Source: SIG587 sp045531585
GTDB lineage: Bacteria > Bacillota > Clostridia > Oscillospirales > Acutalibacteraceae
DNA length: 40,141 nt
Direction of reading: 5' to 3'
Assembly: GCA_045531585.1 (NCBI GenBank)
Contig: JAZSEH010000063.1
Location: forward strand, 1 to 40,141
The notes under the pieces: generated by a model
Database searches by the model: none
Told to the model about the DNA's origin: nothing
What the model saw: the letters and a program-made list of their open reading frames with translations, nothing else
In this document: piece after piece, positions 15,887-24,332 of the stretch
Position numbering within the stretch: the stretch's first letter is position 1
Layout of the letters: every line of letters starts with the position of its first letter
Program-made: the position numbers and the translations under genes

Positions 15887-16756
15887 ATGGCACGAAAACG
15901 CTTTGGCGATCGCAAGCAGGGAAGGCGTATCAGAAGTATGGATCCTATGTCAATGGTTGCTCCCTATATTATGAAAACTCGCTCCGGCTCACAAAATATG
16001 ATACATGACAGCATTGATATTGAAAATGCGGAAAAATACATACATAAAAAACGTCAGGAGGGCCTTAAGGGATTTGGAATGCTGCACGTTATGATAGCAG
16101 CCTACGTACGTACTGTTGCACAACGTCCGGGAATAAATCGTTTTATATCCGGCCAAAAAATATATGCAAGAAATGAAATATCCGTTGCTTTGACAATTAA
16201 AAAGGAATTACGTCTTGATGCCCCCGAAACGGTAATTAAGGTTTATTTTTCTCCGGATGATACGGTTGAGCAAATATATGAAAAAATGAAAACTACGGTA
16301 GATGAAAATCGAAGGCTGGGTGACAACACCGATTTTGACAGTGCAGCAAGATTTTTCAAATTCATTCCGGGTCTTTTGCTTAAATTTATAATGTTTATTT
16401 TTAATATTATGGATTATTTTGACCTTTTACCCCGTAAGCTTATAAATCTGAGTCCTTTTCATTGCTCGCTATTTTTAACCTCTATGGGCTCCTTGGGTAT
16501 ACCACCCGTTATACATCATCTTTACGAATTTGGAAATGTTCCGATGTTTTGTTCCTACGGCGCCAAGCGTAATGAAATTGTTATGAGAAAAGACGGAACA
16601 CCTGAGGAAAGGAAATTTGTTGATTATACTGTTAATACGGATGACAGAATTTGTGACGGACATTATTATGCAAGCGCTATGAAACTTATAAAAGATTATC
16701 TTAAAAACCCTGAAAAGCTTGATATAATTCCCGAAGTAGTGGAAGATATAAAATAA
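15887..16756 (+). CDS. Stand-alone 2-oxoacid dehydrogenase E2-like acyltransferase
   Basis: The 289-residue protein has the fold signature of the E2 catalytic / chloramphenicol-acetyltransferase superfamily: a central SLFLTSMGSLGIP strand region and a C-terminal active-site-like segment TDDRICDGHYYA. It has no lipoyl or peripheral-binding domain, so it cannot act as a normal dehydrogenase core. In the HxxxDG motif the catalytic His position is Asp253, while D257-G258 remain. The N-terminus is strongly basic (ARKRFGDRKQGRRIRS). GGAGGTG lies 6 bases before ATG 15887. It has its own promoter and terminator and no E1 or E3 neighbours. Related single-domain proteins occur in many clostridia under the E2 name; their function is unknown to me, and this one may not be an enzyme of the usual kind. 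Confidence 0.85.
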   Translation: MARKRFGDRKQGRRIRSMDPMSMVAPYIMKTRSGSQNMIHDSIDIENAEKYIHKKRQEGLKGFGMLHVMIAAYVRTVAQRPGINRFISGQKIYARNEISVALTIKKELRLDAPETVIKVYFSPDDTVEQIYEKMKTTVDENRRLGDNTDFDSAARFFKFIPGLLLKFIMFIFNIMDYFDLLPRKLINLSPFHCSLFLTSMGSLGIPPVIHHLYEFGNVPMFCSYGAKRNEIVMRKDGTPEERKFVDYTVNTDDRICDGHYYASAMKLIKDYLKNPEKLDIIPEVVEDIK

Positions 16757-16780
16757 AGGCCGCTGATGCGGCCTTTATTT
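16751..16780. terminator. Bidirectional terminator between the E2-like gene and mtaB
   Basis: A 13-bp perfect stem AAATAAAGGCCGC/GCGGCCTTTATTT with loop TGAT, flanked by A and T runs. It lies between convergent genes and overlaps the E2-like stop codon. Confidence 0.95.
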
Positions 16781-18069
16781 TATACTATCTCTCCTACAAT
16801 GCACATATCCTCATCACAATTCTTTAACTCAACATTAATTAGTTCATTACCGGGATGCGTATTGCATTTAACCTTAACACGACAGTAATTTGCCGTGTAT
16901 CCGTATGCATATCCATTTTCATAGGTTTCAAATAAAACCTTATATACGGCACCTAATTGTGATATTAAGAAGCCTTTTTCGCTTTCTTTGGTAACAGAAA
17001 TCATTTCGTGACTTCTTTTTTCCTTAACGGAGTTTGTTACCTGATTTTGCATTTTATCAGCAAAGGTGCCTTTACGTCTTGAGTAGGCAAAAATATGAGA
17101 TTTGGCAAAGCCTACTTTTTTAACAAAGGCAAGGCTTTCTGCAAATTCCTCATCCGTTTCACCTGCAAAACCTACCATTATATCGGTGGTTATGGATGCG
17201 GTAGGGAATACTTTTCTTATTCGTGTTACAAGATCAAAGTAAAATGCACTGTCATAATGGCGGTTCATTCTTTTTAGTGTTTTGTCACAGCCCGACTGTA
17301 AGGAAAGATGGAATTGAGGACAAAATTTTTCCTGCTTTGAAAAACGGACAAGCATTTCATCGCTTATGTGGTCGGGTTCCAGAGAGCCTAAGCGTACACG
17401 CTTAATTCCGTCAAATTCGCAAACTGTATCAACAGCATCACACAGATTTATGCCAAGATCCTTTCCGTATGCTGAAAGATTTATACCAACAAGGACTATT
17501 TCGCTATAGCCCTTTTCAGAAAGTGATAAAACCTCGTTTTTAAGTAGGTTAAGACTTTTGGAACGAACACGACCGCGGGCTGTGGGTATTATACAATAGG
17601 TGCAGTAACGCTCACAACCGTCCTCTATTTTTATAAATGCACGTGTTCGTTCCTCGAAATCAGTTATACACGGGGTTGAAAATGCTTCGCCTTTTGTATG
17701 TGGAGTTATTTTTATGATTTGCTTTTTTTTAGTTATAAATCTATCAATTAAGATTGGTAAATCGGTTATATTGTTATTACCTAAAATAATGTCTGCAAAG
17801 GTTAAGCTTTCGGCAAACTCAGGGAAGGCTTGTGTCATACAGCCTGTAACAATAATTATTGATTCGGGATTCTTTCTGCGATACCGCCTTATTATCTGCC
17901 TTGTTTTCCTGTCACTTTCTGCTGTTACCGTGCAGGAGTTTATTATAAAAATATCGCAAGAATCCTCCTGCAAAGCAGGGGTATAACCATTATTTAGTAA
18001 TATTTCACGCATTGCTTGTGTTTCGTATTGATTAACCTTACAGCCAAGCGTATAAAAAGAAAACGTCAT
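16780..18069 (-). CDS. mtaB: tRNA t6A37 methylthiotransferase MtaB
   Basis: Radical SAM methylthiotransferase that converts t6A37 to ms2t6A in tRNAs reading ANN codons. The N-terminal UPF0004 domain supplies three cysteines (TLGCKVN, INSCTV, VTGCMTQ) for one iron-sulfur cluster; the radical SAM domain has CERYCTYC (CxxxCxxC) for the second; a C-terminal TRAM domain (about residues 370-429) follows. IIPTARGRVRSKS after the radical SAM motif is typical. The 429-residue length is normal. GAGG lies about 7 bases before ATG 18069. It is a single gene, convergent with the E2-like gene. Confidence 0.93.
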   Translation of the reverse strand: MTFSFYTLGCKVNQYETQAMREILLNNGYTPALQEDSCDIFIINSCTVTAESDRKTRQIIRRYRRKNPESIIIVTGCMTQAFPEFAESLTFADIILGNNNITDLPILIDRFITKKKQIIKITPHTKGEAFSTPCITDFEERTRAFIKIEDGCERYCTYCIIPTARGRVRSKSLNLLKNEVLSLSEKGYSEIVLVGINLSAYGKDLGINLCDAVDTVCEFDGIKRVRLGSLEPDHISDEMLVRFSKQEKFCPQFHLSLQSGCDKTLKRMNRHYDSAFYFDLVTRIRKVFPTASITTDIMVGFAGETDEEFAESLAFVKKVGFAKSHIFAYSRRKGTFADKMQNQVTNSVKEKRSHEMISVTKESEKGFLISQLGAVYKVLFETYENGYAYGYTANYCRVKVKCNTHPGNELINVELKNCDEDMCIVGEIV

Positions 18070-18190
18070 AAAAAAACCTCAGTTAGTTAAAATATATGTT
18101 TATTATATATTTAAACCATAACCTTTTCAAGGTTTTTAACTGTTATTTCTAACAAAAAGGAAAAGAATAAATATTTTTTTAAAAAAATGC

Positions 18191-18219
18191 TTGCTTTTTT
18201 TAACGAGATATGGTAATAT
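18191..18219 (+). promoter_or_regulatory. Sigma-A promoter for rpmE
   Basis: TTGCTT (18191-18196), a 17-base spacer and TAATAT (18214-18219), with TGG as an extended -10. It lies 33 bases upstream of the rpmE start. The rest of the 183-base gap from 18070 shows only AT-rich sequence. Confidence 0.7.
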
Positions 18220-18252
18220 ATCATCTGTTACAGAGTGTTGAAAGGGGTGACA

Positions 18253-18459
18253 ATGATGAAAGAAGGAATTCATCCGTCATACGAAAAAACTACTATCAGA
18301 TGTGCTTGTGGTGCGGAGTTTGAAACGCATTCTACCAAAAAGGATATTCGTTTGGATATTTGTTCAAAATGTCATCCGTTTTTCACCGGTAAGCAGAAGC
18401 TGGTAGATACCGGCGGTCGCGTTGATAGATTCAAAAAGCGTTTCGGTATGGATAAGTAG
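18253..18459 (+). CDS. rpmE: 50S ribosomal protein bL31 (zinc-binding form)
   Basis: Large-subunit protein at the central protuberance, bridging to the 30S head. The zinc-type cysteines are present: CACGAEF (two Cys) and CSKCHPFFTGKQKLVD (two Cys). This C+ form is normally replaced by a C- paralogue under zinc limitation. AAAGGGGTGA lies just upstream of two adjacent ATG codons, at 18253 and 18256; either gives a 67-68 residue product of normal size. An in-frame TTG at 18235 overlaps the ribosome-site region and is not the start. A terminator follows directly. Confidence 0.97.
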   Translation: MMKEGIHPSYEKTTIRCACGAEFETHSTKKDIRLDICSKCHPFFTGKQKLVDTGGRVDRFKKRFGMDK

Positions 18460-18470
18460 TATAACAAATT

Positions 18471-18511
18471 CCGCAGTTGTCCTTTTATGGGATAATTGCG
18501 GTTTTCTTTTT
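18471..18511 (+). terminator. Intrinsic terminator between rpmE and yigZ
   Basis: A 12-bp stem CCGCAGTTGTCC/GGATAATTGCGG including two G-T pairs, loop TTTTATG, then TTTTCTTTTT. It ends about 10 bases before the yigZ start, leaving no room for a separate promoter. Confidence 0.88.
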
Positions 18512-18521
18512 CAGGTGTAAA

Positions 18522-19142
18522 ATGAAGGAATATAAAACAGTTCTTGATATGTCTCAGGGCAGATACGAGGAGAAGCGGTCTGTGTTTATTGCTGAGCTTT
18601 TTCCTTGTGAAAACGTACAGCAGGCTGCGGAGATAGTTTCTTCTCAAAAAACTAAATATTGGGATGCGCGCCACGTTGTTCACGCTTATAACCTTTGTGA
18701 CGGAAGTGTAAAAGCCGCAGATGACGGTGAGCCACACGGTACTTCAGGCAAGCCCGTTCTTGACGTTATTACAGGTGCAGGCCTACAAAACGTACTTATT
18801 ACCGTTACACGTTATTTCGGCGGCGTTTTGCTTGGTACCGGCGGTCTTGTTCGTGCATATACTGCTGCTGCAAAGGATGCGGTGGACAATGTAAGGATTG
18901 TTACTATGTGCCCGGGTATACAAGTTTTTTGTTCCGTTGATTATCAGCAGTATCAAACTATACAAAGAATAATTTTTGCTCATAACTGTATTATTGATGA
19001 AAGTGAATTCGGTGAAAGCGTTAATATTCTTTTTACCGTTCCTTCTGAAAATATTGAAGCATTAAAAAATGAAATTGTAGAGACATTCGCAGGAAAAGTT
19101 GTGCCTCAATATAAAAAAGACCTATTTTTTGTAAAAAAATAA
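18522..19142 (+). CDS. yigZ: YigZ/IMPACT family protein
   Basis: Conserved protein of the YigZ/YvyE/IMPACT family; the eukaryotic relative modulates Gcn2 and the bacterial role is unsettled. The UPF0029 N-terminal domain shows the family hallmarks KTKYWDARHVVHAYNL, DDGEPHGTSGKPVL and VTRYFGGVLLGTGGLVRAYT. The C-terminal part (about residues 135-207) is the usual ferredoxin-like DUF1949 domain. ATG 18522 has AGGTG about 5 bases upstream. The gene begins right after the rpmE terminator, so it depends on read-through or a promoter within rpmE; it may be cotranscribed with dgt downstream (52-base gap). Confidence 0.93.
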   Translation: MKEYKTVLDMSQGRYEEKRSVFIAELFPCENVQQAAEIVSSQKTKYWDARHVVHAYNLCDGSVKAADDGEPHGTSGKPVLDVITGAGLQNVLITVTRYFGGVLLGTGGLVRAYTAAAKDAVDNVRIVTMCPGIQVFCSVDYQQYQTIQRIIFAHNCIIDESEFGESVNILFTVPSENIEALKNEIVETFAGKVVPQYKKDLFFVKK

Positions 19143-19194
19143 AGGTTATTAAAAGAAAACGGCGTATATTATAAACAGAAAGGCAGTGTTAGCA

Positions 19195-20196
19195 GTGGAG
19201 GATATCAGAATCATAAGCGAAAGAACCGAAAAAGAGGTGCTTTCTCCCTATGCCACACTCAGTAGTTGTTCAAAGGGTAGGGAAATACCTGAAACAGAAT
19301 GTGAACTTCGTACAGCCTTTCAGCGTGACAGAGACCGTATTATACATTGCAAATCCTTTCGTCGACTAAAACATAAAACACAAGTGTTTTTATCACCGGA
19401 ATCTGACCATTACAGAACACGGCTTACCCACACCTTAGAGGTTTCCCAAATTGCAAGAACTATCGCTAAAGCATTAAAACTTAATGAGGATCTTACCGAG
19501 GCTATAGCTTTGGGCCACGATCTTGGTCATACACCATTTGGTCACGCGGGTGAGCGTTCCCTTGAAAAGCTTACATCCTTTGGGTTTACACATTATGAGC
19601 AAAGCGTGAGGGTATGTAAATTTATTGAAAAGGATGCTAAGGGACTTAATCTTACATATGAGGTGCTGGATGGAATTCTTCACCACACCAAGGGCGATTG
19701 GGCCCATACTCCCGAAGGAAAAATAGTTCGCTTAGCCGACAGAATAGCATATATAAATCACGATATTGATGATGCTGTTCGCGGTGGCATAATCAGCGAA
19801 AATTCTTTACCAAAAGAAATTACCGACGTTTTGGGCACAAGCAAGTCCAAACGAATCAACACACTTGTTAAGGCTGTTGTTGAAAACGGTGCAGAAAACG
19901 TAGAGATAAACGGTGAGATAAAGACACAATTTGACAATCTCCATACATTCCTTTTTGAAAGTGTTTACCGTAATCCAAAGGCTAAATCAGAGGAAAGCAA
20001 GGTTGACGGAATTATAGAGGGCTTGTTTGAGTACTATATAAAGGAACCTGAAACAAGACTTTCAGGTGAGTATTTGACAATAGGAAAAAGGGATGGCTTT
20101 GAAAGAGCAGTTACCGATTATATAGCAGGAATGACCGACCATTTTGCTATAATGACTTATAGTAAAATATTCATACCCAGATCCTGGGAATTTTAA
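19195..20196 (+). CDS. dgt: Deoxyguanosinetriphosphate triphosphohydrolase-like HD protein
   Basis: HD-domain enzyme of the dGTPase family that converts dNTPs to deoxynucleosides and triphosphate, affecting dNTP pools. Metal ligands are visible in RLTHTLEVSQIA and ALGHDLGHTPFGHAGE (the HD pair), and a further DRIAYINHDIDDA segment. The family's FQRDRDRIIHCKSFRRLKH is intact. GTG 19195 is preferred because AGAAAGG lies 11 bases upstream; GTG 19186 would have only 2 bases and is unlikely. At 333 residues it is the short bacterial form. It precedes dnaG by 18 bases, and the dgt-dnaG-sigA order is common in clostridia. Confidence 0.93.
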   Translation: MEDIRIISERTEKEVLSPYATLSSCSKGREIPETECELRTAFQRDRDRIIHCKSFRRLKHKTQVFLSPESDHYRTRLTHTLEVSQIARTIAKALKLNEDLTEAIALGHDLGHTPFGHAGERSLEKLTSFGFTHYEQSVRVCKFIEKDAKGLNLTYEVLDGILHHTKGDWAHTPEGKIVRLADRIAYINHDIDDAVRGGIISENSLPKEITDVLGTSKSKRINTLVKAVVENGAENVEINGEIKTQFDNLHTFLFESVYRNPKAKSEESKVDGIIEGLFEYYIKEPETRLSGEYLTIGKRDGFERAVTDYIAGMTDHFAIMTYSKIFIPRSWEF

Positions 20197-20214
20197 AATA
20201 AAGGGGGTTTATAA

Positions 20215-21984
20215 ATGGCAATATCAGAACAAACGTTACTTGAAATTAAATATAAAAATGATATTGAATCAGTTATAGCTCCTTACGTTAATTTAAAGCG
20301 CGCAGGAAAAAATCTTAAAGGACTGTGTCCTTTTCATAATGAAAAAACGCCTTCCTTTACGGTCTATCCTGAGAATGGTTCCTTTTATTGCTTTGGTTGT
20401 CAGGTTGGCGGAGACGTTTTTACCTTCACAAAGCTTATAAATAATCTTGATTATATTGAAGCGGTTAGGCTTTTAGCCGAAAAATCAGGAGTTAATATTG
20501 ATGATGACGGTTTTGATAATTCCATACAAAAACAGAAACAAACCGTTTTAGCAATAAACCGTGAGACGGCTCGTTTCTTTCACTCCTTTCTTATGTCGGA
20601 AGGTGGTAAATGGGCTCTTGATTATTTAATGGGCCGTGGTCTTACCTTAAAAACCATAAAGCATTTCGGCCTTGGTGCCGCGCCTAATAATTGGTCAAGC
20701 CTTTTTAATCATTTAAAAAACAAGAGCTTTAGTGAGCAGGATATGCTCCTTGCCAACGTTGTATCAAAAAGCAGTAAGGGCTCCTACTATGACCGATTCA
20801 GGAACAGAGTTATGTTTCCTCTTATTGATCTTCGCGGAAACGTTTTAGCCTTTAGCGGTAGACGGCATCCGGAAGAAAGTGAGAGAGGTAAATACATAAA
20901 CTCCTCCGATACTCCTGTTTACAAAAAAAGTCAGCATCTTTTTGCAATGAACTACGCTAAGAATTTCTGCGAGGAAAGGGTAATAGTTGTTGAAGGAAAT
21001 ATGGATGCTGTATCCATTCATCAGGCAGGCTTCGAAAATGCCGTTGCACTTTTCGGTACTGCACTTTCTCAGGAGCAAATAAAACTGCTTAGCAGATATA
21101 CTAAAGAGATTGTTTTTGCCCTTGACGCAGATGCCGCTGGCCAAAATGCCGTTAAAAAGGCAATAGATGCAGCAAAGGAGTCAGGAGTTAGAATAAGAAT
21201 TCTACGTATCCCTGAGGGAAAGGATCCTGATGAATTTATAAAAACAAAAGGTGCTGCAAGCTTTAAAGCACTTATTGAAGGTGCGGTAGACGATTTAGAG
21301 TACAAACTGTTGATGATCGCGCAGGATATAAACGTGGATGATGACAGCGGAAGACTGCAATACCTTAAAGAGGCCACAAAGGTATTGGCTGCAAGCGATG
21401 ATAAAATGGCAATTGACCTTTATACAGGCAGACTTTCGGAAAAATACGGTGTCTCTAAAGAAACATTGTTGAATTCTGTTAAGGAGCACAAGGAAAAAAT
21501 TGCCAAGCAAAAGTATCGTAAGGAAATAGCAGATATTATTTCTCCGAAATTCTCTTACGATGATCCTAATCCTCAAAAAAGGTTAAATATGAGGGCCTGC
21601 AGTGCAGAGGAAAAGCTTATTTCTGTTTTACTTAAGCATCAGGATCTGATAGACAAGGCTGAAGCACAGCTTGACGCTGAAAAAATGTTTACCGATCTTA
21701 ATAAGCTTATATATAAAAGGATTTTATCCTCACATAAAAAATTGGACATTGTTGATTTTTCAGTTTTGGGTGATGGATTTTCTCCTGCTGAAATGGGTTA
21801 TCTTGTTTCGTTGCAGAATGCTTTAGGTGCCGGAGATAATGCGCAACTTGTATTAAATGATTGCATTAAGGTAATATTAGAGGAAGATGCACGAAAAAGA
21901 GGAAATGATATTAAAAATTTGTCGGTTGATGATTGGGCAACCAAGATAAAAGAACTGGCTGATAAAAAAAACAAGGGAGAATAA
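20215..21984 (+). CDS. dnaG: DNA primase
   Basis: Synthesises the RNA primers for Okazaki fragments. An N-terminal zinc ribbon has C38, H41, C59 and C62 (CPFHNEKTPSF, YCFGCQVGG). The catalytic TOPRIM core has VVEGNMDAVSIH and ALDADAAGQNA. The C-terminal helicase-binding domain begins near residue 455. Its 589 residues are typical. The start ATG 20215 follows AAGGGGG. Its stop is directly followed by the sigA ATG with no gap, the classical macromolecular synthesis operon arrangement. Confidence 0.97.
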   Translation: MAISEQTLLEIKYKNDIESVIAPYVNLKRAGKNLKGLCPFHNEKTPSFTVYPENGSFYCFGCQVGGDVFTFTKLINNLDYIEAVRLLAEKSGVNIDDDGFDNSIQKQKQTVLAINRETARFFHSFLMSEGGKWALDYLMGRGLTLKTIKHFGLGAAPNNWSSLFNHLKNKSFSEQDMLLANVVSKSSKGSYYDRFRNRVMFPLIDLRGNVLAFSGRRHPEESERGKYINSSDTPVYKKSQHLFAMNYAKNFCEERVIVVEGNMDAVSIHQAGFENAVALFGTALSQEQIKLLSRYTKEIVFALDADAAGQNAVKKAIDAAKESGVRIRILRIPEGKDPDEFIKTKGAASFKALIEGAVDDLEYKLLMIAQDINVDDDSGRLQYLKEATKVLAASDDKMAIDLYTGRLSEKYGVSKETLLNSVKEHKEKIAKQKYRKEIADIISPKFSYDDPNPQKRLNMRACSAEEKLISVLLKHQDLIDKAEAQLDAEKMFTDLNKLIYKRILSSHKKLDIVDFSVLGDGFSPAEMGYLVSLQNALGAGDNAQLVLNDCIKVILEEDARKRGNDIKNLSVDDWATKIKELADKKNKGE

Positions 21985-23052
21985 ATGGGTATGGAAGAAA
22001 AAAATAAGGATACCGCAGTAGCGGAGGAAAATCAGGTTAATAACACTGAATCAGAACTTGAAAAGGAGCCTACTCTGGACGATATTGAAAATCCTGAGGA
22101 TTTAGAGGAGCTTTTCTCCGAGCCTCCTTTGCTGGAACTTGATTTTGCCGAAGAGCCTACGGATGATGAACTTAAGCTTGAGGAAATGGATCTTGAAAAG
22201 CTTGATGACGATATGTCATTTGATAATATGTCGCTTGATGACCCCGTTAAGGTATATCTTCGCGAAATAGGCCGCGTTCCGCTTCTATCATCCGATGAAG
22301 AAATTGAACTTGCTGTTAAAATTGTTGACGGCGATGAAAAAGCAAAGCAGCGCCTTACCGAGGCTAACCTGCGCCTTGTTGTAAGTATTGCTAAGAAATA
22401 CGTTGGCAGAGGAATGTACTTCCTTGATCTTATTCAGGAAGGTAATGTTGGCCTTATTAAGGCTGTTGATAAGTTTGACTATACCAAGGGCTTTAAATTT
22501 TCAACCTATGCTACCTGGTGGATAAGACAGGCCATTACTCGTGCAATTGCGGATCAGGCCAGAACTATTCGTATTCCTGTTCATATGGTTGAAACCATTA
22601 ACAGACTTAAAAAAGTACAGAGTCAGCTTCTCCATGAAAACGGATACGAGCCCAGTGAAGAGCTTATTGCAGAGAAGATGGATCTTCCCGTTGAGCGCGT
22701 TCGTGAAATAATGCGCGTTGCTCAGGAGCCTGTTTCTATGGAAACACCCATAGGCCCCGAGGAGGATAGCCGCCTAATGGACTTTATACGTGATGAGGAT
22801 GCACTCGCTCCCGATGATGCGGCTCTTAAAACAATAACCAATGAGGACATTGATAACGTTCTTAAAACCCTTACCGCAAGGGAGGAACAGGTTATACGTC
22901 TGCGTTTTGGTCTTAAAGATGGTCGTTGCCATACCTTGGAAGAGGTTGGTATTGAGTTTAACGTTACAAGAGAGCGTATTCGTCAGATAGAGGCTAAAGC
23001 TCTGAGAAAGCTTCGTCACCCTGTGCGCAGCAATAAATTCAAGGACAGATAG
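21985..23052 (+). CDS. sigA: RNA polymerase primary sigma factor SigA (RpoD)
   Basis: Housekeeping sigma factor. Region 1.1 is replaced by an acidic N-terminal stretch of about 80 residues, very Glu/Asp/Leu rich. Region 1.2 (DPVKVYLREIGRVPLL), region 2 with STYATWWIRQAITRAI, region 3 and region 4.2 helix-turn-helix (TLEEVGIEFNVTRERIRQIE) are complete. The 355-residue length is the short Firmicute form. AAGGGAG ends 5 bases before ATG 21985. The recognised sequence, TTGACA-17-TATAAT, agrees with promoters seen across this window. The two genes after it may be transcribed from the same unit. Confidence 0.98.
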   Translation: MGMEEKNKDTAVAEENQVNNTESELEKEPTLDDIENPEDLEELFSEPPLLELDFAEEPTDDELKLEEMDLEKLDDDMSFDNMSLDDPVKVYLREIGRVPLLSSDEEIELAVKIVDGDEKAKQRLTEANLRLVVSIAKKYVGRGMYFLDLIQEGNVGLIKAVDKFDYTKGFKFSTYATWWIRQAITRAIADQARTIRIPVHMVETINRLKKVQSQLLHENGYEPSEELIAEKMDLPVERVREIMRVAQEPVSMETPIGPEEDSRLMDFIRDEDALAPDDAALKTITNEDIDNVLKTLTAREEQVIRLRFGLKDGRCHTLEEVGIEFNVTRERIRQIEAKALRKLRHPVRSNKFKDR

Positions 23053-23057
23053 TTATT

Positions 23058-23450
23058 ATGTTTTTAAACAATGAAACCGATTATGCAATAAGGATAGTCG
23101 CTTGCCTTGCTGAGCACAAGGAAAAGTTAGACGCTGCCTCAATATCGGAAAAAACAGGTGTTACACAGCGGTTTTCCCTTAAAATATTGAATAGACTTAC
23201 AAAGGGTAATATCGTCAAATCATTTAAAGGTGCCAAGGGCGGATATGCCCTTGCGAAAGCTCCTGAGGATATAACCTTGCTTGAAATTGTGGAGCTGATG
23301 TGCGGTCCTTTGAATTTCAGTCGTTGTCAGGGAGAAGAAGGTGTATGCACACATCCTATGGGTGTATGTTATTTCAGAGATACTTTTGATGAGGTAAGCA
23401 GCTTTATGCAACAGCGTTTTAAAACTGCAACCTTCAAAACGGAGGAATAA
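23058..23450 (+). CDS. Rrf2-family transcriptional regulator
   Basis: A winged-helix regulator of the Rrf2/IscR/NsrR group. The HTH (DAASISEKTGVTQRFSLKILNRLTKG) and wing (FKGAKGGYALAKAPEDI) are clear. Three conserved cysteines C90, C97 and C104 match the spacing of an iron-sulfur sensing site, with C82 as an extra. So it may respond to iron-sulfur status, oxidants or nitric oxide. It starts 5 bases after sigA. It is separated by 5 bases from the TSCPD gene and is probably in the same transcript. No iron-sulfur assembly gene is nearby, so its target is open. Confidence 0.9.
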   Translation: MFLNNETDYAIRIVACLAEHKEKLDAASISEKTGVTQRFSLKILNRLTKGNIVKSFKGAKGGYALAKAPEDITLLEIVELMCGPLNFSRCQGEEGVCTHPMGVCYFRDTFDEVSSFMQQRFKTATFKTEE

Positions 23451-23455
23451 AACAG

Positions 23456-23704
23456 GTGGAATTTACATATAAAACAAATGGAGTTTGTTCAAGAAATATC
23501 CATATAGAAATAGAAAATGATATTTTACTAAGCGTTAAGTACGAAGGCGGATGTAACGGAAACCTGCAGGGAATAGGCGCTCTTGTAAAGGGTATGCATA
23601 TTGATGACGTTATTGAAAGACTTGACGGTATTCGTTGCGGATTTAAGAATACATCTTGTCCTGCACAGCTTGCGCTTGCATTAAAGAAGTTTAAGGAACA
23701 ATAA
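23456..23704 (+). CDS. TSCPD-domain protein (TIGR03905 family)
   Basis: An 82-residue single-domain protein. It ends with NTSCPAQLALAL, the TSCPD motif found at the C-terminus of some B12-dependent ribonucleotide reductases. Cysteines at GVCSRN, GGCNGN, GIRCGF and TSCPAQ suggest metal binding. The stand-alone family TIGR03905 has no proven function. GTG 23456 is the start: it follows the Rrf2 stop by 5 bases and GGAGG lies near the end of that gene. Its link to the Rrf2 regulator, which may sense iron-sulfur or redox state, hints at a redox or metal role, but that is only context. Confidence 0.85.
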   Translation: MEFTYKTNGVCSRNIHIEIENDILLSVKYEGGCNGNLQGIGALVKGMHIDDVIERLDGIRCGFKNTSCPAQLALALKKFKEQ

Positions 23705-23739
23705 TTTTTAGGATTTTTCGGTGAAAAGGGTGATGATAA

Positions 23740-24282
23740 ATGAGTTTTGATGAAGATATCAAAATTGCCGGCAATAAGCCGTCACAAGATATTAAGATGG
23801 TACGACAAACGGATGAGGAACAGTTTGTTGACGCTTCTGTTTCTAATGCCGCAAAGCGCCTTGGTGAGGTAATTGCCGAGAAATTCTGTGCCGATAATGA
23901 TGAATTTTCCATTGCTAACGATGAATTTGATTCGCAAATGGCTATGCAAAGAAGACTTTTACTTTCCTTTACCGCTTCAATCTCATTTGAGCGTTTTTGC
24001 AAAAGCGATTCTGTTGCAGGTATTGCTCAAAAAAGCTTTATAGATAGCATTAAAAAAACATCAGGCTCGTTATATGACACGTCATCAGATACCGGTGCGT
24101 TTTCCTTTTATTATCTCGCTGTAAGAAGAGGAAGTGAAATTGAGCGTAGGGTAGGACAAACCTTTGCTATGCTATGCTCACATGATGGTGACCCTGTGTA
24201 TCAAGAGCTGGGTGAAGCACTTTATTGCTGGTTTTCATCTACAATTGAAAAGACCGTAAATGAGCTCGGTTTAAATAATTAA
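23740..24282 (+). CDS. Conserved hypothetical protein, no recognised domain
   Basis: I do not recognise this 180-residue protein. It is soluble, with no signal peptide or membrane helix. The first 40 residues are charged and polar; the rest is predicted mostly helical and includes SFERFCKSDSVAGIAQKSF and FYYLAVRRGSEIERRVGQTF. Cysteines are few and not patterned as a metal site. AAGGGTGATGAT precedes ATG 23740. It starts 35 bases after the TSCPD gene and ends just before the hairpin in front of the amidase gene, so it may be the last gene of the sigA-Rrf2-TSCPD unit. Base composition and codon use look like its neighbours, which argues against recent transfer. Confidence 0.75.
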   Translation: MSFDEDIKIAGNKPSQDIKMVRQTDEEQFVDASVSNAAKRLGEVIAEKFCADNDEFSIANDEFDSQMAMQRRLLLSFTASISFERFCKSDSVAGIAQKSFIDSIKKTSGSLYDTSSDTGAFSFYYLAVRRGSEIERRVGQTFAMLCSHDGDPVYQELGEALYCWFSSTIEKTVNELGLNN

Positions 24283-24289
24283 TAATCTA

Positions 24290-24332
24290 AACCTCCCGTT
24301 TCTTCATATACTGAAGGGAAGGGAGGTTTTTT
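24290..24332 (+). terminator. Hairpin that ends the upstream unit and contains the amidase ribosome site
   Basis: AACCTCCC pairs with GGGAGGTT (24290-24297 with 24321-24328), and the pairing continues inward after one mismatch through TTTCTTCA/TGAAGGGA including G-T pairs. TTTTTT and ATG follow at once. The right arm holds GGAGG, the only visible ribosome site of the amidase gene. It can work as a terminator, an RNA fold that hides the ribosome site, or both. Confidence 0.8.

Noticed and set aside
18119..18137. Small AACCTT/AAGGTT hairpin upstream of rpmE
   Set aside because: Only six base pairs and no transcript known to end here.
24305..24312. CATATACT, a sigma-E-like -10 within the amidase hairpin
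   Set aside because: No -35 lies at the right distance; the nearest TAATAAT is 18 bases away.
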